A DNA stretch of 64,000 nt from CANKHA01 sp035699705 (GTDB lineage Bacteria > Pseudomonadota > Alphaproteobacteria > Rhizobiales > Xanthobacteraceae), in the NCBI GenBank assembly GCA_035699705.1, contig DASSPI010000095.1:26821-90820 (forward strand). Reading direction: 5' to 3'. The translations under genes were made by a program, and so were the position numbers. The notes beneath the pieces were generated by a model. The model saw only the letters and a program-made list of their open reading frames with translations, did not search any database and had not been told where the DNA came from. Shown piece after piece: positions 31,519 to 40,351 of this stretch (its first letter is position 1; every line of letters begins with the position of its first letter).

Positions 31519-32943
31519 TTAGGCAGTTCCGCCGACGGTGATGCGGTCCATGCGCAAGGTCGGCTGGCCGACACCCACCGGCACGCCCTGGCCGTTCTTG
31601 CCGCAGGTGCCGATGCCGGTATCGAGCTTCATGTCATTGCCGACCATGCTGATGCGGTTGAGGTCGGTCGGTCCATTGCCGATCAGCATGGCGCCTTTCA
31701 GCGGCGCGCCGATCTTGCCGTTCTCGATCCGGTAAGCCTCGGTGCATTGGAAAACGTATTTGCCCGAGGTGATGTCGACCTGACCGCCGCCGAAATTGAC
31801 GGCATAGATGCCATTCTTCACCGAAGCGATGATCTCGCCCGGCTCATGCGTGCCGGCCAGCATGTAAGTGTTGGTCATGCGCGGCATCGGCACATGGCCA
31901 TAGCTCTCGCGCCGGCCGTTGCCGGTCGGCTTCATCTTCATCAGCCGCGCGTTCTGCCGGTCCTGCATATAGCCGACGAGGATGCCGTCCTCGATCAGTA
32001 CGGTGCGATGGGTCGGCGTGCCTTCGTCGTCGATCGAAAGCGACCCTCGCCGTCCCGCGATGGTGCCGTCGTCGACGACGGTGACGCCCGGCGCGGCGAC
32101 GCGCTGGCCCATCAGGCCGGCGAAGGCGGAAGTCTTCTTGCGGTTGAAGTCGCCTTCCAGACCATGGCCGATCGCTTCGTGCAGCATCACGCCCGGCCAG
32201 CCGGGACCGAGCACCACATCCATTTCACCCGCGGGGGCGGGAACGGAAGTGAGATTCACCAGCGCCTGGCGCACCGCTTCGTCCACCGCGGATTGCCACA
32301 TCGAAGGCTCGATGAAGCGCGCATAGCCCTCGCGCCCGCCAAAACCGTAGCTGCCGGATTCCTGCCGGTCGCCCTCGCCTGCGACGACGGAGACATTGAC
32401 CCGCACGAGCGGCCGCACGTCGCGATAGATCTGCCCGTCGGCGCGCAAAATCTCGACCATCTGCCAGGTCGCGCCGAGACTGGCGGAGACCTGCCGCACC
32501 CGCGGATCTTTCGCGCGTGCTGCGGCGTCGATGGCCTCCAGCAGTTTCACCTTGGCCTCGAAGCCGGGCGCGGCGAGGGGATTGTCGTCGGAATAGAGCT
32601 TTCTATTGCTGCGCCCCGGGGCTTGGGCGTAACTCCCGCTATAGCCGCCCTTCACCGCCCGGACGCTGTCCGCCGCCCGTGCGATCGCCTGTTCGGACAT
32701 GTCGGAGGCATGGGCATAGCCGACCGCCTCGTCCTTCACCGTGCGCAGCCCGAAACCCTGCGCCGTGTCGTAGGTCGCCTGCTTCAGGCGCCCATTGTCG
32801 AACATCAGCATCTCGGACTGCTTGTATTCGAGGAACAGCTCGCCGTCGTCGGCGCCTTCCAGGGCGCGCTTGAGATGCCGGCCGATCTGCGCGGAATCGA
32901 GGCCTGCGCGGTCGATGAGGGATGTGGGCGAGGAATCGGCCAT
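31519..32943 (-). CDS. tldD: TldD family metalloprotease
   Basis: A 474-residue TldD, the protease subunit that with TldE degrades unfolded peptides (microcin maturation and CcdA turnover in E. coli). The zinc motif is HEAIGHGLEGD (HExxxH) near residue 255, and other landmarks are GFGLRTVKDEAVGYAHASD near the N-terminus, GRRGSLSIDDEGTP and the C-terminal ending GQPTLRMDRITVGGTA. TldE is not in this window. Divergent from nothing obvious; the IalB-type gene lies upstream on the same strand, 94 bases away. Confidence 0.95.
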   Translation of the reverse strand: MADSSPTSLIDRAGLDSAQIGRHLKRALEGADDGELFLEYKQSEMLMFDNGRLKQATYDTAQGFGLRTVKDEAVGYAHASDMSEQAIARAADSVRAVKGGYSGSYAQAPGRSNRKLYSDDNPLAAPGFEAKVKLLEAIDAAARAKDPRVRQVSASLGATWQMVEILRADGQIYRDVRPLVRVNVSVVAGEGDRQESGSYGFGGREGYARFIEPSMWQSAVDEAVRQALVNLTSVPAPAGEMDVVLGPGWPGVMLHEAIGHGLEGDFNRKKTSAFAGLMGQRVAAPGVTVVDDGTIAGRRGSLSIDDEGTPTHRTVLIEDGILVGYMQDRQNARLMKMKPTGNGRRESYGHVPMPRMTNTYMLAGTHEPGEIIASVKNGIYAVNFGGGQVDITSGKYVFQCTEAYRIENGKIGAPLKGAMLIGNGPTDLNRISMVGNDMKLDTGIGTCGKNGQGVPVGVGQPTLRMDRITVGGTA

Positions 32944-33037
32944 GGCTGGGTTCCGGATTGAAGTTTCAAACCGGAAGATAAGCGTTCCACGGCGGAGTCG
33001 CGAGGGGCGGCGGGCGGGGTTTACGCGCTGCTTTATG

Positions 33038-33580
33038 TCAGGGGAGCTTGTCGAAACCTTCTCCGAAGCCTTTGAGGCTCAACGGAAATCCAATTCCCTC
33101 TTCCGGCGTCTGGAAAATAATGAAGGTGGCGCTCTGCCCGGTGCGCAATTGCCGCATCAGATTGTCGTCCATCACCACTTCGGCGAAGCAGCCGCGCGGC
33201 AGGCAGCGCACGAAACCGGCCCGGCCGACGTCCTGCTTGTCGATGGTCAGGCCCAGGCCGGCCGGCAGCAGCACCCCGAGCGGGGCGATCACCCGCAATA
33301 CCCGGCTTTTGTTATCGGCAGTCTTCAGCACGATGACCGTGAGCCCGACATTGGCTCGGTCTTCCGCCACCACGCTCTGCATCAGGGCGCATTGTTCGCT
33401 TTGTGCGCCCGGCGGCGTGTCGCAGCGGATCTGCCAGTCCTGATGTACGGAACGGACGACGCCTTGTGCCCCGGCATTTCCCGGGAAACCGCTCAGGCCG
33501 GCCAGCGTTGCTAAAGCAATGGCGGTTTTCACTGCGCCCGCGAGCGGGTTTTTATGCGGATCTTGGCGGAAAGTTCCCAT
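33038..33580 (-). CDS. invasion-associated locus B (IalB) family protein
   Basis: A 180-residue exported protein. A signal peptide (TAIALATLAGLSGFPGNAGAQ, cleavage near residue 39) precedes a ~140-residue body with the family's two cysteine pairs: IRCDTPPG...QCALMQ and RCLPRGCFAEVV. IalB was named in Bartonella for red-cell invasion, but the family is widespread in free-living Rhizobiales and its role there is unknown, so no virulence function should be inferred. It is transcribed towards tldD and divergent from the oxidase operon. Confidence 0.9.
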   Translation of the reverse strand: MGTFRQDPHKNPLAGAVKTAIALATLAGLSGFPGNAGAQGVVRSVHQDWQIRCDTPPGAQSEQCALMQSVVAEDRANVGLTVIVLKTADNKSRVLRVIAPLGVLLPAGLGLTIDKQDVGRAGFVRCLPRGCFAEVVMDDNLMRQLRTGQSATFIIFQTPEEGIGFPLSLKGFGEGFDKLP

Positions 33581-33904
33581 CGTTCATCCCTGACCGGCTG
33601 CTGCCGGCCGCCGGCGAGCGAATCGCCCGATACGATCGACATCATAGCCTTATCTGCCGCCCGTAAGGCTCGTGGCCGCCTTTTCTAAAAAGCCACAGAA
33701 GGCGTGCTGCCGCATGGCAGAACTGGATTTGGTGCATTGCGACTGGGCCGGAATTGTGGTTTGAGAGGCCGGGATTTCTCCCTGTCCCGCCGCTCCTGCC
33801 TAGCGTCGCGCTTTTGTGGCGCACGCCGTGAATCCAAGCTGCGGTGCACGGTTCGGCAGGACACTCACGGCCGATTATTTCTCGTCGAAGGAGCGAATAC
33901 GACG
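33581..33904. other. 324-base intergenic region upstream of the cytochrome oxidase operon
   Basis: The region should hold the promoter of the coxB operon and that of the IalB gene. CGCCTT (33677-33682) and AAGGCG (33699-33704) form a short inverted repeat around an AT-rich stretch. I find no clear -35/-10 pair for coxB and no gene. Confidence 0.5.
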
Positions 33905-34753
33905 ATGCAGGTGTTCAAGCGGTTCATTGCCTTGGCGGTTGTTTTCGCAGGCCTGGCGGCCGGCGCCGGAACGGCGCTCGCGGCCCAGCCGCAGCCGTGG
34001 GAGCTCGGGCTACAGCCGGCCGCGACCCCGGTGATGGAACAGATCGCCGGTTTCCACGATTTCCTGCTCTACATCATCACCGCCATTACCGTTTTCGTGC
34101 TCGCGCTTCTGCTGGTCATCATCGTCAAATTCAATGCCAAGGCCAATCCGGTACCGTCGCGGACCACCCACAACACCATGCTGGAAGTGCTCTGGACGGT
34201 GGTGCCGGTCCTGATCCTCACCATCATCGCGGTTCCGTCCTTCCGGCTGCTCTTCACCCAGCTCGATATTCCGCCTGCCGACGTCACCGTGAAGGCGACC
34301 GGCAAGCAGTGGTTCTGGAGCTATAGCTATCCGGACGCCGGCGGCTTCGAATTCGATTCGCTGATGCTCTCCGACAAGGATCGCAAGCCCGACCAGCCGC
34401 GCCTGCTCTCGGTGGACAATGAGATGGTGGTGCCGGTGAACAAGAACATCCGCATCATCACCACCGGCGCGGACGTGATCCACGCCTTCGCGGTGCCGGC
34501 ATTCGGAATCAAGATCGACTCGATCCCCGGCCGCATCAACGAGACCTGGTTCAAGGCGATGCGCGAGGGCGTCTATTACGGCCAATGCTCCGAACTGTGC
34601 GGCAAGGACCACGCCTTCATGCCGATTGCCGTGCGGGTGGTGAGTGACGCCGCCTATGCCGCCTGGCTCGAGGAGGCGAAGAAGAAATACGCAAGCGCCG
34701 ATGGCGATCGTCCGACCGCCGTCGCCGCGGCCGGCGAAACCGCGCAGCGGTAA
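33905..34753 (+). CDS. coxB: cytochrome c oxidase subunit II
   Basis: A 282-residue CuA-carrying subunit of the aa3 oxidase. It has a cleavable signal peptide (to about residue 27, GTALAAQP), two membrane helices (about 50-78 and 93-118), and a periplasmic cupredoxin domain. CuA ligands are all visible: His193 in VIHAFAVPAFG, Cys228, Glu230, Cys232, His236 and Met239 in GQCSELCGKDHAFMP. It accepts electrons from cytochrome c. The start ATG at 33905 follows a GAAGGAG-like ribosome-binding site. First gene of the operon; ctaD follows after 54 bases. Confidence 0.97.
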   Translation: MQVFKRFIALAVVFAGLAAGAGTALAAQPQPWELGLQPAATPVMEQIAGFHDFLLYIITAITVFVLALLLVIIVKFNAKANPVPSRTTHNTMLEVLWTVVPVLILTIIAVPSFRLLFTQLDIPPADVTVKATGKQWFWSYSYPDAGGFEFDSLMLSDKDRKPDQPRLLSVDNEMVVPVNKNIRIITTGADVIHAFAVPAFGIKIDSIPGRINETWFKAMREGVYYGQCSELCGKDHAFMPIAVRVVSDAAYAAWLEEAKKKYASADGDRPTAVAAAGETAQR

Positions 34754-34807
34754 GCCGGCAGGAACACCGCCAAGAGGGCGGCAAGAGACAACGTCGAGGA
34801 AGTGACT

Positions 34808-36442
34808 ATGGCAACGACGCATGTACACGGCACCCACGAGGGTCTTGGCGCACACGGGCACGAAGCCCACGCGCACGCGGATCCGACCGGATGGCGCCGC
34901 TTCGTCTATTCGACCAACCACAAGGACATCGGCACGATGTACCTGGTGTTCGCGCTCATCGCGGGCGTGATCGGCGCGGCCCTGTCGATCGCCATGCGCA
35001 TGGAGCTGCAGAACCCGGGCATCCAGTTCTTCCACGACTCGCATGCCTTCAACGTGTTCGTCACCGCGCATGGCCTGATCATGATCTTCTTCATGGTGAT
35101 GCCGGCGATGATCGGCGGCTTCGGCAACTGGATCGTGCCGCTGATGATCGGCGCGCCGGACATGGCCTTCCCGCGCATGAACAACATTTCCTTCTGGCTG
35201 CTGCCGGCGTCCTTCAGCCTGCTGGTGATCTCGCTGTTTGTGGAAGGCGAGCCGGGCGGCAACGGCGTCGGTGCCGGCTGGACGATCTACGCGCCGCTAT
35301 CCACCACCGGCCACCCCGGTCCGGCGGTGGACTTCGCCATCCTCTCGCTGCATCTGGCGGGCGCTTCGTCGATCCTCGGCGCCATCAACTTCATCACCAC
35401 AATCTTCAACATGCGCGCGCCGGGCATGACCCTGCACAAGATGCCGCTGTTCGTGTGGTCGATCCTGGTGACGGTATTCCTCTTGCTGCTGGCGATGCCG
35501 GTTCTGGCCGGCGCCATCACCATGCTGCTCACCGACCGCAACTTCGGCACCACCTTCTTCACCGCGCAAGGCGGTGGCGATCCGGTGCTGTTCCAGCATC
35601 TGTTCTGGTTCTTCGGCCATCCGGAGGTCTACATCCTGATCCTGCCGGGCTTCGGCATGATCAGCCAGATCGTGGCGACCTTCTCGCGCAAGCCGGTGTT
35701 CGGCTATCTCGGCATGGCTTACGCCATGGTTGCGATCGGCGGTATCGGCTTCGTGGTCTGGGCGCATCACATGTACACCGTCGGCATGTCGTCCGGCGCG
35801 CAGGCCTATTTCATCGCGGCGACCATGGTGATCGCGGTGCCCACCGGGGTGAAGATCTTCTCCTGGATCGCCACCATGTGGGGCGGCTCGATTGAATTCC
35901 GCACCCCGATGATCTGGGCGATCGGCTTCATCTTCCTGTTCACCGTGGGCGGGGTGACCGGCGTGGTGCTGGCCAATGCCGGCGTCGACCGCGTCCTGCA
36001 GGACACGTATTACGTGGTGGCGCACTTCCATTATGTGCTGTCGCTTGGCGCCGTCTTCGCGATCTTCGCCGGCTGGTACTACTGGTTCCCGAAGATCACC
36101 GGCTACATGTACAACGAGACCATCGGCAAGCTGCACTTCTGGGTCACCTTCGTCGGCGTCAATCTGGTGTTCTTCCCGCAGCACTTCCTCGGCCTGTCGG
36201 GCATGCCGCGCCGCTACATCGACTATCCGGACGCTTTCGCCGGCTGGAATCTGGTGTCCTCGATCGGTTCCTATATTTCCGGTTTCGGCATCATCATCTT
36301 CTTCTACGGCGTGGCGCTGGCCTTCATGCGCAAGGAGAGGGCCGCGAATAATCCGTGGGGCGCGGGCGCGACCACGCTGGAATGGACCCTGTCGTCGCCG
36401 CCGCCGTTCCACCAGTTCGGCACGCTGCCGCTGATCAAGTAA
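34808..36442 (+). CDS. ctaD: cytochrome c oxidase subunit I
   Basis: A 544-residue, 12-helix catalytic subunit that holds heme a and the heme a3-CuB centre and reduces oxygen while pumping protons. Key segments: VTAHGLIMIFFMVMPAMIG (heme a ligand His), WFFGHPEVYILILPGFG (CuB His and cross-linked Tyr, with the proton-channel Glu region), AHHMYTVG, and VVAHFHYVLSLGAVF (heme ligands). The His-rich N-terminus (THVHGTHEGLGAHGHEAHA) is unusual in composition. I use the ATG at 34808 with GAGGAAG upstream, not the GTG six bases earlier. Confidence 0.97.
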   Translation: MATTHVHGTHEGLGAHGHEAHAHADPTGWRRFVYSTNHKDIGTMYLVFALIAGVIGAALSIAMRMELQNPGIQFFHDSHAFNVFVTAHGLIMIFFMVMPAMIGGFGNWIVPLMIGAPDMAFPRMNNISFWLLPASFSLLVISLFVEGEPGGNGVGAGWTIYAPLSTTGHPGPAVDFAILSLHLAGASSILGAINFITTIFNMRAPGMTLHKMPLFVWSILVTVFLLLLAMPVLAGAITMLLTDRNFGTTFFTAQGGGDPVLFQHLFWFFGHPEVYILILPGFGMISQIVATFSRKPVFGYLGMAYAMVAIGGIGFVVWAHHMYTVGMSSGAQAYFIAATMVIAVPTGVKIFSWIATMWGGSIEFRTPMIWAIGFIFLFTVGGVTGVVLANAGVDRVLQDTYYVVAHFHYVLSLGAVFAIFAGWYYWFPKITGYMYNETIGKLHFWVTFVGVNLVFFPQHFLGLSGMPRRYIDYPDAFAGWNLVSSIGSYISGFGIIIFFYGVALAFMRKERAANNPWGAGATTLEWTLSSPPPFHQFGTLPLIK

Positions 36443-36466
36443 CAGGCGAGGGCGTAAGGAAAAGCG

Positions 36467-37390
36467 ATGTCGCTCGCGAGCCAAAGCGAAAAACTCACCG
36501 CGCAATTCAGCACCGCCGAGGTGGGCGACTATCTCGCGCTGCTGAAGCCGCGGGTGATGTCGCTCGTGGTCTTCACCGCTTTCGTCGGCCTGGTGCTGGC
36601 GCCGGTGCCGATGCATCCGGTGATGGCCTTCACCGCGCTGCTTTGCATCGCTGTGGGCGCGGGCGCGGCCGGCGCGCTGAACATGTGGTACGACGCCGAC
36701 ATCGATGCACGCATGCAGCGCACCCGCGCGCGGCCGATTCCGGCCGGGCGCATCCTGCCGGGCGAGGCGCTCGGCTTCGGCCTGCTGCTCGCAGGCTTCT
36801 CGGTCGTGATCCTCTCGCTGTTGGTGAATCTAACCGCCGGTGCGCTGCTCGCCTTCACCATTTTCTTCTATGTCGTCGTCTATACGATGTGGCTGAAGCG
36901 CTGGACGCCGCAGAACATCGTGATCGGCGGCGCCGCCGGCGCTTTCCCGCCGATGATCGGCTGGGCCGCGGCCACCGGCGGCATCAGCCTGGAATCGGTG
37001 CTGCTCTTTCTCATCATCTTCTTCTGGACGCCGCCGCATTTCTGGGCGCTGTCGCTCTACCGCGCCGATGACTATGCGCGCGCCGGCATTCCGATGCTCC
37101 CGGTGGTCTCCGGCGAACGCGAGACGCGCCGGCAGATCCTGATCTACACGCTGATCCTGGCCCCGCTCGGGGTCGCGCCCTGGCTGCTCGGCTTCGCCGG
37201 CCCGGTTTATGGCGTGATCGCGGTTGTCACCGGCGCGGCGATGCTGGCGCTTGCGATCCGGCTTTTGACCGAGCGCACCGATCGCGCCGCCAAGCAGCTG
37301 TTCGCCTTCTCGATCCTTTATCTCTTCCTGCTCTTTGCCTTCCTCCTGATCGACCGCGCAGTGGGAGCCCATCTGGGTGTTGTGGGATGA
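36467..37390 (+). CDS. ctaB: heme o synthase (protoheme IX farnesyltransferase)
   Basis: A 307-residue membrane prenyltransferase of the UbiA family that adds a farnesyl group to heme b to make heme o, the precursor of heme a. It has about nine helices; the first allylic-diphosphate motif is NMWYDADIDARMQRT and the second is YRADDYARAGIPMLP. The start follows the ctaD stop by 24 bases and its own stop overlaps the small CoxF-like gene by four bases (ATGA), placing it firmly in the operon. Confidence 0.96.
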   Translation: MSLASQSEKLTAQFSTAEVGDYLALLKPRVMSLVVFTAFVGLVLAPVPMHPVMAFTALLCIAVGAGAAGALNMWYDADIDARMQRTRARPIPAGRILPGEALGFGLLLAGFSVVILSLLVNLTAGALLAFTIFFYVVVYTMWLKRWTPQNIVIGGAAGAFPPMIGWAAATGGISLESVLLFLIIFFWTPPHFWALSLYRADDYARAGIPMLPVVSGERETRRQILIYTLILAPLGVAPWLLGFAGPVYGVIAVVTGAAMLALAIRLLTERTDRAAKQLFAFSILYLFLLFAFLLIDRAVGAHLGVVG

Positions 37391-37560
37391 GCGTCATGAG
37401 CGAGCCGCATGAGCAGCACGGGATCGTGCTTACGGAAGAGCAGAAGCGCCGCCGCCGCGCGCGCTCGGTCGCCATCGCGGTGTCGCTCGGAATTCTGGTC
37501 GTGCTGTTCTATCTGGTGACCCTGGTAAAGGGTCCGGGCGTGCTGCAACGGCCGCTGTGA
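37387..37560 (+). CDS. small CoxF-like membrane protein in the oxidase operon
   Basis: A 57-residue protein, too short to be seen in routine gene calling. It has a polar N-terminus rich in Glu, Gln and Arg (LTEEQKRRRRARS) and one transmembrane helix (VAIAVSLGILVVLFYLVTLV), ending in KGPGVLQRPL. Its ATG overlaps the ctaB stop (ATGA) and it ends 8 bases before ctaG. An alternative in-frame ATG is at 37396. Small proteins at this exact place in Rhizobiales operons are called CoxF or CtaF and are thought to help oxidase assembly; the role is not established here. Confidence 0.82.
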   Translation: MSVMSEPHEQHGIVLTEEQKRRRRARSVAIAVSLGILVVLFYLVTLVKGPGVLQRPL

Positions 37561-37568
37561 GAAATGCC

Positions 37569-38174
37569 ATGAGCGCAGACAACAATCATTCGGCCCGCCG
37601 CGCCTCGCGCCGCCGCGATATGGTGGTGGCGGCGGCCTGCGGTGCCTTCGTCGCGGTCATGGTCGGGGCGGCTTATGCGGCGGTGCCGCTGTATAATTGG
37701 TTCTGCCGCACCACCGGCTTCGGCGGCACCACGCAGGTCTCGACCGCGGCGCCGGCGCAAATGCTTGGCCGCAGCATTACCGTTCGCTTTGACGCCAACG
37801 TCGCCCCCGGGCTGCCATGGCGCTTCGTGCCCGAGAAGAACTCCGTCGACGTGCGCATCGGCGAGGTGCTCACGGTCAACTACGTGGTGACCAATCTCGC
37901 CGCGCGCGACACCGTCGGGCAGGCCAGCTACAACGTCACCCCGCCGACGACCGGCGCCTATTTCCAGAAAATCAACTGCTTCTGCTTCACCGAGCAATCG
38001 ATGAAAGCGGGCGAGACGCGCGAGATGCCGGTGGTCTTCTATGTCGATCCGGCGCTGGCGCAGGACGCCGAGCAGAGCGGGCTGAACACGATCACGCTCT
38101 CTTATACGTACTTCCCGGTGCGCCAGCCGGAGCCGCTGGCGGCGAGCGCGCAGGGTAGCGGGCGAGTTTACTAG
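37569..38174 (+). CDS. ctaG: cytochrome c oxidase assembly protein CtaG (Cox11)
   Basis: A 201-residue copper chaperone needed to build the CuB site of subunit I. A single N-terminal helix (about residues 20-42) anchors a periplasmic Ig-like domain. The copper-binding motif is INCFCFTEQ and conserved segments YVDPAL and TLSYTYFPV follow. I chose ATG 37569 over a GTG at 37557 that would overlap the previous gene. It lies between the CoxF-like gene and ctaE. Confidence 0.96.
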   Translation: MSADNNHSARRASRRRDMVVAAACGAFVAVMVGAAYAAVPLYNWFCRTTGFGGTTQVSTAAPAQMLGRSITVRFDANVAPGLPWRFVPEKNSVDVRIGEVLTVNYVVTNLAARDTVGQASYNVTPPTTGAYFQKINCFCFTEQSMKAGETREMPVVFYVDPALAQDAEQSGLNTITLSYTYFPVRQPEPLAASAQGSGRVY

Positions 38175-38234
38175 ACGAAGCGACAACCGAGCGCGCGCAA
38201 GCGCCGCTCATGACGACAGACGGAGAAGATTACG

Positions 38235-39098
38235 ATGGCCGACGCGCACGCCAAGCATCACGACTATCACCTGGTCGATCCGAGCCCGTGGCCCGCCATC
38301 GGCTCGGTCGCGGCCTTTCTCGCGGCGGTCGGCGCCATCAGCTGGATGCATCATATGTTCGCCGCGGCTCCGATCGTGTTCGGCGTGGGCGTGGCCGGCA
38401 TTCTCTACACCATGATCGGCTGGTGGCGGGACGTGATCCGCGAAGCGGAATTCGAGGGCCATCACACCCGCGTGGTGCAGCTGCATCACCGCTACGGGAT
38501 GCTGCTGTTCATCGCTTCCGAAGTGATGTTCTTCGTCGCCTGGTTCTGGGCCTATTTCAACGTCGCGCTGTTCCCCGCCGATCCGAATGATCTCGCGCGC
38601 CTGGCGGCCACCGGCGGCGTCTGGCCGCCGAAGGGCATCGAGACCTTCGATCCCTGGCACTTGCCGCTCTTGAACACGCTGATCCTGCTTACCTCCGGCA
38701 CCACGGTGACCTGGGCGCATCACGCGCTGCTGCACAACGACCGCGATGGCCTGAAGCAGGGCCTGATCCTCACCATCCTGCTCGGCATCACCTTCACCGG
38801 CGTGCAGGCTTATGAATACAGCCACGCCGCCTTCGCCTTCAAAGGCAACATCTACGGCGCCACCTTCTTCATGGCGACCGGCTTCCACGGCGCGCATGTC
38901 ATCATCGGCACCATTTTCCTTACCGTGTGCCTGATCCGCGCCTACAAGGGCCAGTTCACGCCGACCCAGCATCTCGGCTTCGAGTTCGCCGCCTGGTACT
39001 GGCACTTCGTCGACGTGGTCTGGCTGTTCCTGTTCGCCTGCATCTATGTCTGGGGCGCGGGCGGCGAACAGGCCGCGGCGGCCGCCGGCGGGCATTAG
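38235..39098 (+). CDS. ctaE: cytochrome c oxidase subunit III
   Basis: A 287-residue, seven-helix subunit III. It begins MADAHAKHHDYHLVDPSPWP and contains LFIASEVMFFVAWFWAYF and GFHGAHVIIGTIFL plus FEFAAWYWHFVDVVWLFLF, all typical of the family. It stabilises the catalytic core and oxygen entry. A repeat element with two hairpins separates its stop from the next gene (DUF983), which may reduce read-through. Confidence 0.96.
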   Translation: MADAHAKHHDYHLVDPSPWPAIGSVAAFLAAVGAISWMHHMFAAAPIVFGVGVAGILYTMIGWWRDVIREAEFEGHHTRVVQLHHRYGMLLFIASEVMFFVAWFWAYFNVALFPADPNDLARLAATGGVWPPKGIETFDPWHLPLLNTLILLTSGTTVTWAHHALLHNDRDGLKQGLILTILLGITFTGVQAYEYSHAAFAFKGNIYGATFFMATGFHGAHVIIGTIFLTVCLIRAYKGQFTPTQHLGFEFAAWYWHFVDVVWLFLFACIYVWGAGGEQAAAAAGGH

Positions 39099-39106
39099 AG
39101 GAAAAC

Positions 39107-39199
39107 GTCGTCATGCGCGGGCTTGACCCGCGCATCCATGCGGCGAAGCGCAGAACCTCGGTTTAGATGGATTGCCGGGTCAAGCCCGGCAATGACGAC
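39107..39199. repeat. double-hairpin intergenic repeat (GTCGTCAT...ATGACGAC type)
   Basis: Outer 8-base arms GTCGTCAT (39107-39114) and ATGACGAC (39192-39199) enclose two hairpins, TGCGCGGG/CCCGCGCA and ATTGCCGGG/CCCGGCAAT, both with 5-base loops containing TTGA/TCAA. This is the common alphaproteobacterial repeat built from 'CGGGCTTGACCCG' and its complement. It lies just upstream of the DUF983 start and reads in frame with it. Confidence 0.85.
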
Positions 39200-39212
39200 T
39201 ATTGGAAACCGC

Positions 39213-39599
39213 ATGTCGCATGACTCGCCATCGCCTCCATCGCCCTTTGTCGCGGGCCTGACCGGCCGCTGTCCCGCCTGCGGCAAGGGGCGGCTGTTTC
39301 AGAATTTCCTCAGCGTGCGGCCGCGCTGCGAGGCCTGCGGCCTCGACTTTGGCTTTGCCGATGCCGGCGACGGCCCGGCGATCTTCGTCATCCTGCTCGG
39401 AGGCTTCATCGTGGTGGGAGCCGCGCTGCTGGTGGAGGTGATGTATCGGCCGCCTTATTGGGTGCATGCCGCGCTCTGGGGGCCCTTGATCCTGTTGGTG
39501 ACGCTGGCGCCGCTGCGCTCCATGAAAGGCCTGCTCATCGCCCTGCAGTTCCATCACAAGGCAGCGGAAGGGCGCCACGAGCGCCGGGACGGACCGTGA
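39213..39599 (+). CDS. DUF983 family zinc-ribbon membrane protein
   Basis: A 128-residue protein: an N-terminal zinc-ribbon-like segment with CPACGKGRLF and CEACGLDF (two CxxC pairs), then two transmembrane helices (FVILLGGFIVVGAALLVEV and ALWGPLILLVTLAPL). DUF983 proteins accompany cox operons and have no proven role. Start ATG at 39213 is placed after the repeat; an extension upstream would be coded by the repeat. Its stop overlaps the SURF1 GTG by four bases. Confidence 0.9.
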   Translation: MSHDSPSPPSPFVAGLTGRCPACGKGRLFQNFLSVRPRCEACGLDFGFADAGDGPAIFVILLGGFIVVGAALLVEVMYRPPYWVHAALWGPLILLVTLAPLRSMKGLLIALQFHHKAAEGRHERRDGP

Positions 39600-40351
39600 G
39601 CGCAGTCCGCCGCGGCTTGTTGGTGCCGAGCCTCGCGACGCTGATCGCCTTTGCGATTCTAGTCGCGCTTGGCACCTGGCAGCTTCAGCGCAAGGCCTGG
39701 AAGGAAGAGCTGATCGGCACGCTCACGCGCCGGCTCGCCGCCGCGCCCGTCGCTCTGCCGCCGCCGGCGCAATGGGCGTCGCTGCAGCAGGATCGCGACG
39801 AATTCACCCGGGTGAAATTTTCCGCCGAATATCTGCCCGGCAAGGAGGCTTTGGTCTGGGCGACCGGTTCCGCCTTGCGCGATGATGTGAAAGGGCCGGG
39901 GGTTTTCGTTTTCACCCCGGCACAGCTCGCCTCCGGCGAAACGGTGGCGGTCAACCGCGGCTTCGTCGCCGATCAGAAGCCTACCGGCGCCACCGCGCGT
40001 CCGGCGCCGGCGCAAGGCGTTGTCGAGATTACCGGCGTGTTGCGCTGGCCCGAGCCGAAGGCGTGGGAACTGACCGCGCCTTACGACAAGGGCGCGCAGC
40101 TCTGGTTCGTGCGTGACCACTTGGCGATGGCGCAGGAAAACGGTTGGAGCCAGGTCGCGCCTTTTTATATCGAGCGCGAAGCGCAAGAGCCTGCCGATGG
40201 GCTGCCGCCGCCCGGCCCGTTGAAGCCGAACCTGCCGAATAACCATCTGCAATATGCGGTGACCTGGTTCGGGCTGGCGCTGGTGCTGCTGGCGGTCTTC
40301 GGATTCTGGGTCCGCAGCCGCCGCAATTTGCGGGTGGAGGAAAAGAACTAA
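39596..40351 (+). CDS. surf1: SURF1 family oxidase assembly protein
   Basis: A 251-residue protein with a transmembrane helix at each end (LATLIAFAILVALGTWQLQRK near residue 12 and YAVTWFGLALVLLAVFGFWV near 225) and a periplasmic middle domain. The GTWQLQRKAWKEELI start and NNHLQYAVTWFGLA end are diagnostic of SURF1. It helps insert heme a into subunit I. The start is GTG at 39596, overlapping the DUF983 stop (GTGA). Last gene clearly belonging to the oxidase set. Confidence 0.94.
   Translation: MSAVRRGLLVPSLATLIAFAILVALGTWQLQRKAWKEELIGTLTRRLAAAPVALPPPAQWASLQQDRDEFTRVKFSAEYLPGKEALVWATGSALRDDVKGPGVFVFTPAQLASGETVAVNRGFVADQKPTGATARPAPAQGVVEITGVLRWPEPKAWELTAPYDKGAQLWFVRDHLAMAQENGWSQVAPFYIEREAQEPADGLPPPGPLKPNLPNNHLQYAVTWFGLALVLLAVFGFWVRSRRNLRVEEKN

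Noticed and set aside
33038..33580. Virulence role for the IalB-type gene
   Set aside because: The family is common in free-living Rhizobiales; the name alone does not support pathogenesis.
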